Assembly (NCBI GenBank): GCA_020049465.1
Contig: JAIFKS010000014.1
Span: 57,951-121,950, forward strand
Length of the DNA stretch: 64,000 nt
Direction: 5' to 3'
Source: a bacterium
GTDB taxonomy: Bacteria > Krumholzibacteriota > Krumholzibacteriia > LZORAL124-64-63
Each line of letters opens with the position of its first letter. Position 1 is the stretch's first letter. This document shows positions 1 to 9,614 of the stretch, one piece after another. The notes below the pieces were generated by a model, which was not told the origin of the DNA, searched no databases, and saw only the letters and a program-made list of their open reading frames with translations. Position numbers and translations under genes: made by a program.

Positions 1-378
1 AGCCCGGCCCTGGGCGGCATCCTCATCGGGCACGAGGTGGCCCGCGCCGTCGGCCGTCGCTTCCTGTTCACCGAGCGCAAGGAAACCCAGATGGACCTGC
101 GCCGCGGCTTCACCCTGGAACCGCGGGAAAAGGTGATCATCGTCGAGGACGTGGTCACGCGCGGCACCAGCCTGCTGGAGGTGGCCCGCGTGGTCGAGGC
201 GCATGGCGGCGTGGTCGTGGGTCTGGCCTGTCTGGTCGACCGCACCGGCGGCGATGTGGAGTTGCCGCTGCCGCTGCACGCGCTGGCGCGCGTCGCGGTC
301 GAGACGTGGGAACCCGCGGCATGCCCGCTGTGCCGCGCCGGTCAGCCCGTGATCAAGCCCGGCAGCCGCGGGAACTGA
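1..378 (+). CDS. pyrE: Orotate phosphoribosyltransferase, C-terminal part (5' end outside window)
   Basis: The frame is open from the first base and ends with TGA at 376-378, so the N-terminus lies upstream. The visible part contains the family's GGILIGHEVA block, the FxxERKE segment followed by LRRGF, and the PRPP-binding loop VIIVEDVVTRGTS (aspartates after VE). This enzyme joins orotate to PRPP to make OMP in de novo pyrimidine synthesis in the cytoplasm. The C-terminal CPLCRAG is a common feature of the longer pyrE type. A GTG-started membrane protein gene follows after 10 bases, so the two are probably cotranscribed. Confidence 0.93.
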   Translation, partial: SPALGGILIGHEVARAVGRRFLFTERKETQMDLRRGFTLEPREKVIIVEDVVTRGTSLLEVARVVEAHGGVVVGLACLVDRTGGDVELPLPLHALARVAVETWEPAACPLCRAGQPVIKPGSRGN

Positions 379-388
379 GGCGGCCGCG

Positions 389-1936
389 GTGCCCGCCCCC
401 CAGGAGCCGGGCGGCCACCGCGCCGCCCCGGCCATCATCCGGGCCGCCCGCCCGACAGCCATCCTGGGTGTCGGCCTGCTGGCGGCCGCGGTGGCCGTTC
501 TGGCGGCTACCCTGTGGTGGCCGGCCGCGCATGGCCCGCGTCCGCTCCTGCCCACCGACGATCTCTACACGAACCTGACGGTGACCCGGCACCTGGCCCG
601 CGGCGAGGGCTTCCGCTGCGACGTCGCCTACCCATTGTCGTTCGCCTGGCCGTTTGCCCGCGAACTGCCTCAGCCGCTCATGCACCGTCCGCCGGGCTGG
701 CCGCTGGCCCTGCTGCTTCCCTACGCGGCGGCCGCTGGCGACCCCGACGGCGTCGTGCGCGCGGTGCGCACACTTCAGGTGGGGCTGCTGGCTTTGACCG
801 CCGCCCTGGGCGCCGCCGCTTGGTGGCGCCGCGGGCGGGCGGGCGCGGCTGCCGCCTGGCTGGTAGCGCTGCTGGCCAGCCCGCTCATCGCCTACGCCGT
901 GGACTGGGGTCAGGTGGAACTGGTCACCGGAACGCTGTTGCTGGGACTGTGGCTGCGCCATCGGGACGCGGCGCGGCCGCCGACGGCCGCCGACGGCGCT
1001 CTGGTGGGCGCACTGGCCCTGCTCCGCCCCGAACTGGTCTGGCTGCCGGTGGCCTGGTGGCTGGCCTCACGGGTCCGACCGACAGCGGCGGCCACGATCC
1101 GCCGCCGCGAACTGGCGGCCGCGGGACTGGTCTTCGTCGCGCTGACCGCACCCTGGGCGGCGCGCAACGCCCTCCTGGCCGGCAATCCGTGGTTCAGCCT
1201 GCAGACGCAGGCCGAGCTGGTGAAGGACACGCGGGCCTGGCCCGGCTACGACGTCTACCGGCAGCTCGAGCCGCAGCCCGCCTGGAAAGTCCTGCGCGAC
1301 GACCCGGCGCCGGTCGCGCGCAAAGCCGCACGCGGCGTCCGCTTCTTCCTGCGCGAGCTGCCTTCGCTGGCGCCCTGGCCGCTGCTGCTGGCGCTCGCGC
1401 TGGCGGCGGGGGCGGCGTCGCGCACCGGTCGGGGCGTCCGGGCCGCCGTTGCCGGCAGGGCGTTCTCCCCGCCGGCGCTGGCTCTGTTGTCGACGGGCGC
1501 CCTGATCGCCTTCTACGCTCTGTTCGACCATTCGCTGCGGCATCTGACGGTGCTGGTGCCGATTCTCGCCTGGGAGGCCGCGCCCTGGCTGGGCGAATGG
1601 CCCTGGACGCTGCTGCCGCGACGGCGCGGCCGCCGTTTCCCGGCGCTGCCGGCCGTGGCCGGAGCTCTGCTCCTGACCATGCCGATCGTCCTGTTGACGG
1701 TCAGGGAACCGACGGGATGGGACCAGTCCGTACGGGAGGCTGCGGCCGGCCAGAGCCGGGCCGTGGCAGAAGCGGCGCGTCTGCGCTCGGCTCCGCCCGG
1801 CGCGGTCTTCACCGAAAGCTCCGCAGCGCCCTGGCTGGCGGATCGGCCGGCCGTGTGGTCTCCCCTGGACGACGAGGTGTCCGCTCGGATCTCCGCCTGG
1901 CTGCTGCCGGCAACGAACACAGGAGGTCGTCCGTGA
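389..1936 (+). CDS. Polytopic membrane protein, probable GT-C type glycosyltransferase
   Basis: 515 residues with a GTG start 10 bases after pyrE. The chain is dominated by long hydrophobic segments (about ten membrane helices) rich in Ala, Leu and Trp. After the first helix comes a soluble stretch with TDDLYTNLTVTRHLARGEGF, resembling the first periplasmic loop of GT39/GT-C transferases, where acidic residues sit close to the membrane. LLRPELVWLP near the middle is also common in such proteins. The usual substrate would be a polyprenyl-phosphate sugar, but nothing here identifies it. The stop codon overlaps the GTG of the next gene, implying translational coupling. The family call is inference from topology and short motifs. 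Confidence 0.6.
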   Translation: MPAPQEPGGHRAAPAIIRAARPTAILGVGLLAAAVAVLAATLWWPAAHGPRPLLPTDDLYTNLTVTRHLARGEGFRCDVAYPLSFAWPFARELPQPLMHRPPGWPLALLLPYAAAAGDPDGVVRAVRTLQVGLLALTAALGAAAWWRRGRAGAAAAWLVALLASPLIAYAVDWGQVELVTGTLLLGLWLRHRDAARPPTAADGALVGALALLRPELVWLPVAWWLASRVRPTAAATIRRRELAAAGLVFVALTAPWAARNALLAGNPWFSLQTQAELVKDTRAWPGYDVYRQLEPQPAWKVLRDDPAPVARKAARGVRFFLRELPSLAPWPLLLALALAAGAASRTGRGVRAAVAGRAFSPPALALLSTGALIAFYALFDHSLRHLTVLVPILAWEAAPWLGEWPWTLLPRRRGRRFPALPAVAGALLLTMPIVLLTVREPTGWDQSVREAAAGQSRAVAEAARLRSAPPGAVFTESSAAPWLADRPAVWSPLDDEVSARISAWLLPATNTGGRP

Positions 1937-2700
1937 GCCCATCCTTCGAAACGCCGCCCGACGCCGCGGCCGACAACTGGCTGCGCCGCGACGCAGGCTG
2001 GTCGGCCGCCGGCTGGCGGCACGGCTGGACCACGACCGCCGGACCCGACTTCCGCGCGGCGCCGGAGACCGCCGGACACCGGGACGCGATGGCCGCACTC
2101 GGCCGCGCGGCCGGGCTGCCGCATCTGGCCTGGGTGCATCAGGTCCACGGCGGCGACGTCCTGCGCGCGACGCAACCGGGGCTGGCCGGCGCCGCCGACG
2201 CGCTGTGGACGGACGTGCCCGGGCTGGGCGTCGTGGGCCGGGGCGCGGATTGTCCGCTGATCCTGGTCGGCGGCCGCCGAAGCGATGGTTCGGCCCTGTG
2301 GGGATTCGCGCACGCTTCGTGGCGATCGACCGTGGCGCGCGTCACCTCGACGCTGATGTCGCGGCTGCTCGACGCCGGCCTGCTGGACACCACGGCCCGC
2401 GCCCTGATCTGCCCCTCGGCCGGTCCGTGCTGCTACGAAGTCGGTCCTGAGGTGCGCCAGGCCGCGCGCCGGGAGCTTGGCGAAGACGCGCTGGCGTTCT
2501 TCGCGCCGGGCGGGGAACGCTGGCGGCTCGACCTGTGGGCCGCGAACACGCGGCAACTGACGGACTCGGGCGTGCCGGCGGCGGCGATCACCGTCACGGG
2601 GCACTGCACGATCTGCGGCGGCGACCTCTACCCCAGCCATCGCCGGCAGGGCGCGGCCGCCGGACGTTTCGCCGCTTTCATCGGCGGCTTGCAACTGTAG
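1933..2700 (+). CDS. pgeF: Laccase-domain (YfiH/PgeF) purine nucleoside phosphorylase-like protein
   Basis: 255 residues. The start chosen is GTG 1933, which overlaps the previous stop (GTGA) and has a strong AGGAGG at 1920-1925. The PF02578 signatures are present: WVHQVHGGDV with the metal-binding His, the ADCPLIL block carrying the conserved Cys, the CCYEVG motif, and late GHCTICGGDLYPSHRR. Members have been assigned peptidoglycan-editing, polyphenol oxidase and purine nucleoside phosphorylase activities; the substrate cannot be told from sequence. In place of the usual GVADC the protein has GRGADC. It ends 45 bases before the convergent icmF stop. Confidence 0.85.
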   Translation: MSPSFETPPDAAADNWLRRDAGWSAAGWRHGWTTTAGPDFRAAPETAGHRDAMAALGRAAGLPHLAWVHQVHGGDVLRATQPGLAGAADALWTDVPGLGVVGRGADCPLILVGGRRSDGSALWGFAHASWRSTVARVTSTLMSRLLDAGLLDTTARALICPSAGPCCYEVGPEVRQAARRELGEDALAFFAPGGERWRLDLWAANTRQLTDSGVPAAAITVTGHCTICGGDLYPSHRRQGAAAGRFAAFIGGLQL

Positions 2701-2745
2701 CCCGGATCATTCCTGGGCCGTCCGGGCCGGCTGGAACGCCGCATC

Positions 2746-5700
2746 CTACATCGACCGCCGGTACTGCCCTCCGACCGCATACAACGCCGCCGAAATCTGC
2801 CCCAGCGAACAGACCTTGGCCGCTTCGAGCATGGCCGCGAAGGTGTTGCCGTGGCTGACGGCGGCCTGCTGCAGAGCCTCCAGGCGCTCCGGCGCCAGCG
2901 CGGCATGCCGCGCCTGGAACGCCGCCAGCGTGGCGATGGCGAATTCCTTCTCGCTTTCGGTCGAACGGATGACTTCGCGCGGCACGATGGTCGGCGAGCC
3001 GTTCGGATCCAGGTACGTGTTGACCCCCACGATGGGCAACTCGCCGCTGTGCTTGAGCGACTCGTAGTGCAGCGACTCCTCCTGGATCTTCGTCCGCTGG
3101 TACATGCGCTCCATCGCCCCGAGCACCCCGCCGCGCTCGCTGAGCGCCGAGAACTCGGCCAGCACCGCCTGCTCGACCAGATCGGTGAGCTCGTCGATGA
3201 TGAAGGCGCCCTGCAGCGGATTCTCGTTGCGGGCCAGACCCAGCTCCCGGTTGATGATCAGCTGGATGGCCATCGCGCGGCGCACCGACTCTTCGGTGGG
3301 CGTGGTGATCGCCTCGTCATAGGCGTTCGTGTGCAGCGAGTTGCAGTTGTCGTAGATCGCGTACAGGGCCTGCAGCGTGGTGCGGATGTCGTTGAAGGCG
3401 ATCTCCTGCGCGTGCAGCGAACGACCCGACGTCTGGATGTGGTACTTGAGCATCTGGCTGCGCTCGTTGCCCCCGTAGATGTGGCGGATGGCGCGTGCCC
3501 AGATGCGTCGCGCCACGCGCCCGAGCACCGCGTACTCGGGGTCCATGCCGTTGCTGAAGAAGAACGACAGGTTGGGCGCGAAGCTGTCGATGGGCATGCC
3601 CCGCGACAGGTAGTACTCGACGAAGGTGAACCCGTTGGCCAGGGTCAGCGCCAGTTGCGTGATCGGGTTGGCGCCCGCCTCGGCGATGTGGTAGCCGCTG
3701 ATCGAGACCGAGTAGAAGTTCCGCACGCGGTGGTCGATGAAGTACTGCTGGATGTCGCCCATCAGGCGCAGCGCGAACTCGGTCGAGAAGATGCAGGTGT
3801 TCTGGGCCTGATCCTCCTTGAGGATGTCCGCCTGCACCGTGCCCCGCACGGCGGCCAGCGTTTCGGCCTTGATGCGCGCGTAGACCTCCGCCGGCAGGAC
3901 CTGGTCGCCGCTGGCGCCCAGCAGCAGCAGACCCAGGCCGTCGTTGCCGTCCGGCAGCGGGCCGGCATAGGCCGGCCGCGCGTGGCCGCTCTGCCGGGCC
4001 AGCGCCGCCAGCTTCGTTTCCACTTCGCCGACCAGTCCCTGGGCGCGGATGTACTTCTCGCAGCCCTGGTCGATGGCCGCGTTCAGGAAGAACGCGAGCA
4101 TCATGGGTGCCGGCCCGTTGATGGTCATCGATACCGACGTCTTGGCGTCGGCCAGATCGAAACCGGAATAGAGCTTCTTGGCGTCGTCGACCGTGGCCAC
4201 CGAAACGCCGCTGTTGCCGACCTTGCCGTAGATGTCCGGCCGGCGCGCCGGATCCTCGCCGTAGAGCGTCACCGAATCGAACGCCGTCGACAGCCGGATC
4301 GCGGGCATGCCCAGCGACACGAAATGGAAGCGCCGGTTGGTGCGCTCGGGTCCGCCTTCGCCGGCGAACATGCGCGTGGGGTCCTCGCCCTCGCGCTTGA
4401 GCGGGAAGACGCCGGCCGTGTACGGATAGCAGCCCGGCACGTTCTCGGTCAGCAGCCAGCGCAGGATGTCGCCCCAGTCGCGCCAGCGCGGCACGCAGAC
4501 GCGCGGGATGCGCGTCCCGCTGAGCGAACGCGACTGCAGATCCTGCGCGAAGACGCGACCGCGCACCTCGTAGCTGAAGACGTCGGCGCTGTAGCGTTCG
4601 ACCAGCGCCGGCCATTGCTCCAGCAGGTGGCGGCACTCCGCCTCGAGACCGCCCAGCAGCGAGCGGTACTGTTGCACCAGTTCCCGCACGGCCGGCGTAT
4701 CGTCCGGCGCCGCGGTCAGCGAGGGCAGCACGACCGTCGCCGCGGGAATGCCGCCGCGCAATTCGGCGACGGCGCCGTGCAGCGCGCAGAGACGGCTGGC
4801 CAGGGCACACTGGGCGTCGCGGCGCCGGTCCCCGGCGCGGCTGTTCTCCACGATCTCGGCCAGATAGCGCACGCGCTCGGGCGGAATGACGGGATGCGGG
4901 CGGTTGTCGCCCGGCGGCAGCGCCGGCGCCACGCCGCGGCCGGCGACGGCGTCCAGGCGCGCGGCCAGGGCGGCGTACAGGCGGTTGACACCCTGGTCGT
5001 TGAACTGCGAAGCCACCGTGGCGAACACCGGCAGCGATTCGTCCGCCCCCTCGAAGACGTTGTGGTTGCGGCGGTACTGCCGGCGCACGTCGCGCAGCGC
5101 GTCGAGGCTGCCGCGGTGGTCGAACTTGTTGATGGCGATGACGTCGGCAAAGTCCAGCATGTCGATCTTCTCGAGCTGGGACGCCGCGCCGTACTCGGCG
5201 GTCATCACGTACAGCGACAGGTCGGCGTGATCGACGATCTCGGTGTCGCTCTGCCCGATGCCGCTGGTCTCGACGATCACCAGATCGAAACGGGCCGCCC
5301 GGCAGATGTCGATGGCGTGGCGCACGTAGCGGGAAAGCGCCAGGTTCGACTGCCGCGTGGCCAGCGAACGCATGTAGACGCGCGGGTTGTCGATGGCGTT
5401 CATGCGGATGCGGTCGCCCAGCAGGGCGCCGCCGCTGCGCCGGCGCGAAGGATCGACCGACACGATCGCCACGGTCCCGTCCGGGCGGTCCAGCAGGTAC
5501 CGGCGCACCAGCTCGTCGACCAGCGACGACTTGCCGGCGCCGCCGGTCCCGGTGATGCCCAGCACCGGCACCTTCGGCCCCTCCGGCGCCGCCCGATGGA
5601 CGGCCTCCAGCAGCGCGTCGCCCTGGTCCGGGAAATTCTCGGCCAGCGTGATCAGGCGGGCCAGCGCGCGCGGATCGCGCCGCGGCAGGTCCGCCAGCAG

Positions 5701-6198
5701 CGGCGCCAGGTTCGCCGGCGCCGGAGCTTCGCCCACCGGGAAATCGCACTGCCGCATGACCTCGTTGATCATGCCCTGCAGCCCCATGGCGCGGCCGTCG
5801 TCGGGCGAGAACACCCGCGCGATGCCGTAGGACTGCAGCTGTTCGATCTCGGTCGGCAGGATCGTCCCGCCGCCGCCCGCGAAGATGAGGATGCGCCGGC
5901 CCGAGGCGGCGACCAGGTCGTGCATGTACTGCAGGAACTCCAGATGCCCGCCCTGGTAGCTGGTCAGGGCGATACCCTGCGCATCCTCCTGGATGGCGCA
6001 GTCGACGATCTCGCGCACCGAACGGTTGTGGCCCAGATGGATGACTTCGGCCCCGGTCGCCTGCAGCAGACGGCGCATGATGTTGATGGCGGCGTCGTGC
6101 CCGTCGAACAGGGAAGCGGCCGTCACCAGGCGCACGTGGTTGACGGGGCGGTACGGCTCGATGCCGGCAGCAGCGGTGGGGGGCGTCGACGAAGACAT
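2746..6198 (-). CDS. icmF: Fused isobutyryl-CoA mutase (IcmF): B12 domain, G-protein chaperone and mutase in one chain
   Basis: 1150 residues; ATG with GGAAGG six bases upstream. Residues ~20-155 are a cobalamin-binding domain with DGHD at 32-35 (His34 the lower axial ligand) in the context [12 protein letters not shown] typical of IcmF. Residues ~205-430 form a MeaI/MeaB-type GTPase with P-loop GTGGAGKS (217-224), [17 protein letters not shown] and NKFD. The rest is the TIM-barrel mutase domain with [13 protein letters not shown] and GKVGNSGVS. The enzyme interconverts isobutyryl-CoA and n-butyryl-CoA, or related branched acyl-CoAs, by a 5'-deoxyadenosyl radical, while the GTPase domain guards cofactor loading. 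It stands alone on this strand. The acyl preference is inferred from overall similarity to IcmF rather than methylmalonyl-CoA mutase. Confidence 0.93.
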   Translation of the reverse strand: MSSSTPPTAAAGIEPYRPVNHVRLVTAASLFDGHDAAINIMRRLLQATGAEVIHLGHNRSVREIVDCAIQEDAQGIALTSYQGGHLEFLQYMHDLVAASGRRILIFAGGGGTILPTEIEQLQSYGIARVFSPDDGRAMGLQGMINEVMRQCDFPVGEAPAPANLAPLLADLPRRDPRALARLITLAENFPDQGDALLEAVHRAAPEGPKVPVLGITGTGGAGKSSLVDELVRRYLLDRPDGTVAIVSVDPSRRRSGGALLGDRIRMNAIDNPRVYMRSLATRQSNLALSRYVRHAIDICRAARFDLVIVETSGIGQSDTEIVDHADLSLYVMTAEYGAASQLEKIDMLDFADVIAINKFDHRGSLDALRDVRRQYRRNHNVFEGADESLPVFATVASQFNDQGVNRLYAALAARLDAVAGRGVAPALPPGDNRPHPVIPPERVRYLAEIVENSRAGDRRRDAQCALASRLCALHGAVAELRGGIPAATVVLPSLTAAPDDTPAVRELVQQYRSLLGGLEAECRHLLEQWPALVERYSADVFSYEVRGRVFAQDLQSRSLSGTRIPRVCVPRWRDWGDILRWLLTENVPGCYPYTAGVFPLKREGEDPTRMFAGEGGPERTNRRFHFVSLGMPAIRLSTAFDSVTLYGEDPARRPDIYGKVGNSGVSVATVDDAKKLYSGFDLADAKTSVSMTINGPAPMMLAFFLNAAIDQGCEKYIRAQGLVGEVETKLAALARQSGHARPAYAGPLPDGNDGLGLLLLGASGDQVLPAEVYARIKAETLAAVRGTVQADILKEDQAQNTCIFSTEFALRLMGDIQQYFIDHRVRNFYSVSISGYHIAEAGANPITQLALTLANGFTFVEYYLSRGMPIDSFAPNLSFFFSNGMDPEYAVLGRVARRIWARAIRHIYGGNERSQMLKYHIQTSGRSLHAQEIAFNDIRTTLQALYAIYDNCNSLHTNAYDEAITTPTEESVRRAMAIQLIINRELGLARNENPLQGAFIIDELTDLVEQAVLAEFSALSERGGVLGAMERMYQRTKIQEESLHYESLKHSGELPIVGVNTYLDPNGSPTIVPREVIRSTESEKEFAIATLAAFQARHAALAPERLEALQQAAVSHGNTFAAMLEAAKVCSLGQISAALYAVGGQYRRSM

Positions 6199-6976
6199 CG
6201 CGACCTTCCGGACAGAGGGACGGCGCCGAAACGCCGCGTGAGGTCAGCCGGCCAAAGCCAATACCGACCTGGCGGACACCCCTGACGCGGCAGCGTGTGG
6301 TGCCCGCATGATACATTCGCAATCAATCCGATGGGGATCGTAAAATCAACCCGAGGCCACCAAATCCCGTTCGGCGTTGCGCCCCTTGCAGTTACCCTTG
6401 ACCGGTGAGCGATGCCGTCGCATCGGATCGGGCCTCGCGCCGGCATGTGGCCAGCCGCCATCCGGGCGCGCCACCACAGAAACACCGAGCTCGGCGATGC
6501 GCTCTTGCTGGCGCCTGGCGAACTCAACCTGACGATGCTCGTCGCCGCGTCCGTCGAGGGGCAATCGACCACCAGGTCGATGTAGCACGTCATCCGCGGT
6601 TGGGTGTAAAGCGACATGGTCACCGAGCCCGTCAGCATGCAAGGCACCCGCGCCGCATCAAGGAATGGCCCGGCCACCATCCGCTCGTGTCCGGCACCGC
6701 GGCCCCCCGCGCACATCCGGTGCGCCTACCGGAACAACCCTTCAGGAGTCAGCACATCAACGACAAATTTTGCAACTGAAGATGAGCTGCGCGATCGCGG
6801 CGAGCTGCCCGTGATAAATGCGTGATGGATGGGGTCTTGTATGGGGTCAGGTCCTGACCAGGGAGAGCCGTGTCGATTGCCACTCCCGTCGAAGGTGTTG
6901 TGCCAATTCGCTTGAAACTATTCGCCATTCTGTCATACCGTAAGAGCCCATCCTCAACAGGTACCGAGGTGAATCC
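6199..6976. other. Gene-poor stretch between icmF and the sensor kinase
   Basis: 778 bases separate the divergent starts. Open frames exist on both strands between about 6346 and 6780, but I recognise no family in any of them and see no convincing ribosome site, so none is called. Composition is more mixed than in the flanking genes. Two items look like mobile-DNA residue: a 25-base segment at 6366-6390 that nearly recurs at 11239-11262, and a hairpin at 6845-6859. The region must also hold the promoters of both flanking genes; none is clear enough to place. Confidence 0.5.
6845..6859. repeat. Perfect hairpin GGTCAGG-T-CCTGACC, possible REP-like remnant
   Basis: Two 7-base arms separated by one base. 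The preceding bases (GGGGTCAGGTC) and the nearby TTTTGCAACTGAAGATGAG at 6767-6785 resemble sequence often found beside REP-associated tyrosine transposase genes. No such transposase is visible here, so this would be a remnant. The resemblance is from memory and weak. Confidence 0.3.
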
Positions 6977-8746
6977 GTGCCCAGTAGCTATGATCGAGAA
7001 GATCTGAAACCTGATTGTCGCCAGTCTGCCGACGAGATCGATATCCTGGTGGAAACCGGTCAGCGCCTGGCCGAGACCCTGGACCTGCAGACGATTCTGC
7101 AGGCGGCGGTCGACGGGATCACCGGGCTGGCCGGGCTGGAAACCGCCGCGGTCTATCTCCTCGGGGGCCGGATCCTCCATCTCTGGGCCACTTACCCGCC
7201 CCTGCCTCCCGACTTCCCCGCAGATTTGCGTGATGCGCCCCTTGCCGACCATCTGCACATCAAGGAGGCGATTGAAGGGAAGAAGCCGTTCGTGGTGGAT
7301 GATCTCATGGTTGCCGCCAGGACAGGAGCGGAGCGAGAGGTTGCCCGCCAGCGGAAACTGCGTACGGTGCTCTACGTTCCGATGGTCATCGATGGGGAAG
7401 GCATCGGGGTATTCCTTGTCGGCTCGACCAGCGGGGTGGTCTCCATCGCCGAGAGCCGCATCGGACTGGCGGGCGCACTGGCCAACCTGGCTTCCCTGAC
7501 CGCCCGGAACGCCCTGCTGTTCCAGGATGCCGAGGCGAAAACACTGGAGCTGAAGGCCTCGCTCGAAGAGCGGTTGAAGATCGAGAAGGAGAGGGAACAA
7601 TTGCAGCTGCAGCTGGCCCAGGCGCAAAAACTGGAGTCGATCGGGCGTCTGGCGGGAGGCGTTGCCCATGACTTCAACAACTTGCTCCAGGTCATTCAGG
7701 GGTACACCGAATTGGCCTTGGCCAGTGTCCCCGCCACCAGCCCGGCCTTCGATCATCTCCGCGAGGTTCAAGGCGCGGCCAAGCGATCGGCCAGTATCAC
7801 AAGACAGCTTCTGGCGTTCGCCCGCAAGCAGACCATTGCCCCGAAAGTGCTCGACCTCAGCCAGTCCGTGGACCAGACCCTGCTGATGTTGAAGCGTCTG
7901 GTGGGAGAGCATCTGGACCTGGTCTGGGTACCGGATGCCAAGCCGTTGCCCGTACTCATGGATCCGTCGCAACTGGACCAGATCCTGACCAACCTGTGCA
8001 TCAACGCGCGGGACGCCATCGAGGATGCCGGCAAGGTGACCATCGAAACCCAGGCCGCCAGGTTCGACGAGGAATACTGCCGGCTGCATGAAGGATACCT
8101 GCCCGGCAAGTACTGCATGCTGGCCGTGAGTGACGATGGTTGCGGATTTGACGATGAGGTCCGGAAGAACATTTTCGACCCGTTTTTCTCCACCAAGGAA
8201 GAGGGAACGGGCCTGGGTCTGGCCACGGTCTACGGGATCGTCAAGCAGAACGAAGGGTTCATCAACGTCTACAGCGAGTCGGGCCAGGGCACGACTTTCA
8301 AGATCTATCTCCCCTATCACGAGGGCCAGGGAAAGCCGGTGGCGGAACCGAGGAAGGCACCCGTCGGCGCCGGCAGCGGCGAGACGGTCCTGGTTGTCGA
8401 GGATGACCCTGCCATCCTGACTCTGCTGAAGACGATTCTGAAGCGGCAGGGCTACAACGTCATCTCAGCCGATTCTCCTTTGGCTGCCATCGAACTCGCC
8501 CAGCGGCACCAGAGCGAGATCAGGTTGCTTGTCACCGACGTCGTCTTGCCGAATATGAATGGCCGGGAGCTGGCGAAACGGATCGGGGCAATCGCCCCCG
8601 GGCTTCTGGTCCTTTTCATGTCGGGATATACTGCGAATGTCATTGCCCACCGTGGGGTGCTCTACGAAGACGTCAGTTTCCTGCAGAAGCCGTTCGATTC
8701 CCGGCAACTCGCCGAGAAGGTGCGGAGCATGCTGGACGGAGAGTGA
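6977..8746 (+). CDS. GAF-domain hybrid histidine kinase with C-terminal receiver
   Basis: 589 residues from GTG 6977. Residues ~25-180 form a GAF sensor domain; a coiled-coil rich in Glu/Lys/Gln (~185-220) leads to the H-box GGVAHDFNN with His231. The ATPase part has NLCINARDAIEDAG (N box), DDGCGF (G1), FDPFFSTKEEGTGLGL (F/G2). The receiver spans ~470-589 with VVEDD, phospho-acceptor Asp521 in VTDVVLPNMNG, and the conserved Lys in LQKPF. There is no membrane segment, so a cytoplasmic sensor is likely; the ligand is unknown. No response regulator or other partner is adjacent, and the downstream genes are on the opposite strand. Confidence 0.88.
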   Translation: MPSSYDREDLKPDCRQSADEIDILVETGQRLAETLDLQTILQAAVDGITGLAGLETAAVYLLGGRILHLWATYPPLPPDFPADLRDAPLADHLHIKEAIEGKKPFVVDDLMVAARTGAEREVARQRKLRTVLYVPMVIDGEGIGVFLVGSTSGVVSIAESRIGLAGALANLASLTARNALLFQDAEAKTLELKASLEERLKIEKEREQLQLQLAQAQKLESIGRLAGGVAHDFNNLLQVIQGYTELALASVPATSPAFDHLREVQGAAKRSASITRQLLAFARKQTIAPKVLDLSQSVDQTLLMLKRLVGEHLDLVWVPDAKPLPVLMDPSQLDQILTNLCINARDAIEDAGKVTIETQAARFDEEYCRLHEGYLPGKYCMLAVSDDGCGFDDEVRKNIFDPFFSTKEEGTGLGLATVYGIVKQNEGFINVYSESGQGTTFKIYLPYHEGQGKPVAEPRKAPVGAGSGETVLVVEDDPAILTLLKTILKRQGYNVISADSPLAAIELAQRHQSEIRLLVTDVVLPNMNGRELAKRIGAIAPGLLVLFMSGYTANVIAHRGVLYEDVSFLQKPFDSRQLAEKVRSMLDGE

Positions 8747-8788
8747 TCCTGCTTGTTGTGGCCAAGCCCCTCGCCTGGGGCGAACCGC

Positions 8789-8866
8789 CTGCCGGGCGGC
8801 AGCTACCTGGCGCGGCTGCAGGGACAAGAAGGTGCGGCCACGACCAAACTCGTGTCGCTGCGCTGA
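8789..8866 (+). pseudogene. Orphan C-terminal secretion-tail fragment (FlgD/Por-tail-like)
   Basis: This frame reads LPGGSYLARLQGQEGA, then ATTKLVSLR and a TGA. That pattern (GxYxxRL, a short hairpin, then TxKLxxxR at the very end) is the last strand pair of FlgD-Ig/Por-type secretion tails. Compare GTYVVRASS...ARTVKLLLMK in the intact tail at 13156-15393. No start codon or body precedes it: the frame runs back into the kinase's 3' end at 8746. I infer the 3' remnant of a deleted secreted-protein gene. Confidence 0.5.
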
Positions 8867-8885
8867 GCGGGCGTTGGCGGCCACT

Positions 8886-9614
8886 TCAGTCCCGGTACAG
8901 CGCCTTGACCGAGCCCCAGGACATCGGCTGCACGTCGGTCTGTCCGTTCGGCGTGAAGGACAGCACGATGCCACCCCCGGACTGGACGCTGAACGTGCCG
9001 CCGTCGAGCGCGTTCGCGACACCCGAGACGTCGACGTAGAACCTGTCCGCGGCGAATCCCGTGATCGCCCCGCTCACGGTGGCGACCGTCCAGGACGAGG
9101 CGACACTGCTGTCGAAGTTCAGCATCGGGCCGGGGGCACCATTGATCGACGAGACGAGCACGATCGCGAACGGCTCGGCGCTGGTCGCGGTGATGTCGAG
9201 GTTCCCTTCAATGGCCAGACCGCTCCACTCGGCGCCCATGGCGCCGGTCGCGTCCTTCATCGCCACGCCCCACGTGCCAGCCGGCCCCCATGTCACATCA
9301 TTGGCGGTATTCGTCGTCGAGAACACCATCACGACATGCAGCGTCGACTCGACCTGGATGTTGTAGTCGCTGAGGGTCCGGCCGTCCTGCAGCGTCAAGC
9401 CGGCGAAGATCAATCGCTGCGTATTGGGCGCCCATCCGTTCTGCTCCTGCACTTTCACGCGCACGTTCTCGATCGAGTCCGAAGGCTCGACCGCAAGCGT
9501 GTACGTGTGGCCGACGAGGTCCTTCACGAAGATGTCCATGGCGGCGGCCGGAGCCGCCGTGAGCAGGACCAGGAGCACGACGGCCATGAGCATGCAGCAG
9601 GCAGAACCCTTCAT
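8886..9614 (-). CDS. Secreted ubiquitin-like protein with C-terminal beta domain and SWGxxKALYR tail
   Basis: 242 residues; ATG with GGAGGAG just upstream. Residues 1-25 are a signal peptide ending APAAA, so cleavage would leave a chain starting at Met26. Residues 26-98 align without gaps to ubiquitin: [36 protein letters not shown] and ESTLH. I count about 48 identities in the first 70 positions. Patch residues L8, I44 and V70 are kept (33, 69, 95); K6 and K29 are kept; K11, K27, K33, K48 and K63 are His, Arg, Gln, Leu and Val; Gly-Gly is Thr-Thr. Residues ~105-225 form a Ser/Thr/Gly-rich, probably beta domain with [19 protein letters not shown], a pattern I associate with secreted PEP-CTERM/autotransporter-like proteins. 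It ends [12 protein letters not shown]. No E1, E2 or JAMM gene is nearby. Function unknown. Confidence 0.9.
   Translation of the reverse strand: MKGSACCMLMAVVLLVLLTAAPAAAMDIFVKDLVGHTYTLAVEPSDSIENVRVKVQEQNGWAPNTQRLIFAGLTLQDGRTLSDYNIQVESTLHVVMVFSTTNTANDVTWGPAGTWGVAMKDATGAMGAEWSGLAIEGNLDITATSAEPFAIVLVSSINGAPGPMLNFDSSVASSWTVATVSGAITGFAADRFYVDVSGVANALDGGTFSVQSGGGIVLSFTPNGQTDVQPMSWGSVKALYRD

Noticed and set aside
2851..6285. Long open frames (over 1000 codons) antisense to icmF on the + strand and in another minus frame
   Set aside because: They are by-products of GC-rich coding sequence: His/Arg/Gly-rich low-information translations with no family match, fully overlapping a strongly supported gene.
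6346..6716. Protein genes on the minus strand between icmF and the kinase
   Set aside because: Two overlapping frames of 98 and 197 codons show no family motif and no ribosome site; one also runs into icmF's start region.
8886..9614. A ubiquitin-conjugation operon (E1/E2/RING/JAMM) around the ubiquitin-like gene
   Set aside because: Neighbouring genes are an aldo/keto reductase, HAD hydrolase and secreted proteins; none resembles conjugation or deconjugation enzymes, and the Gly-Gly end is absent.
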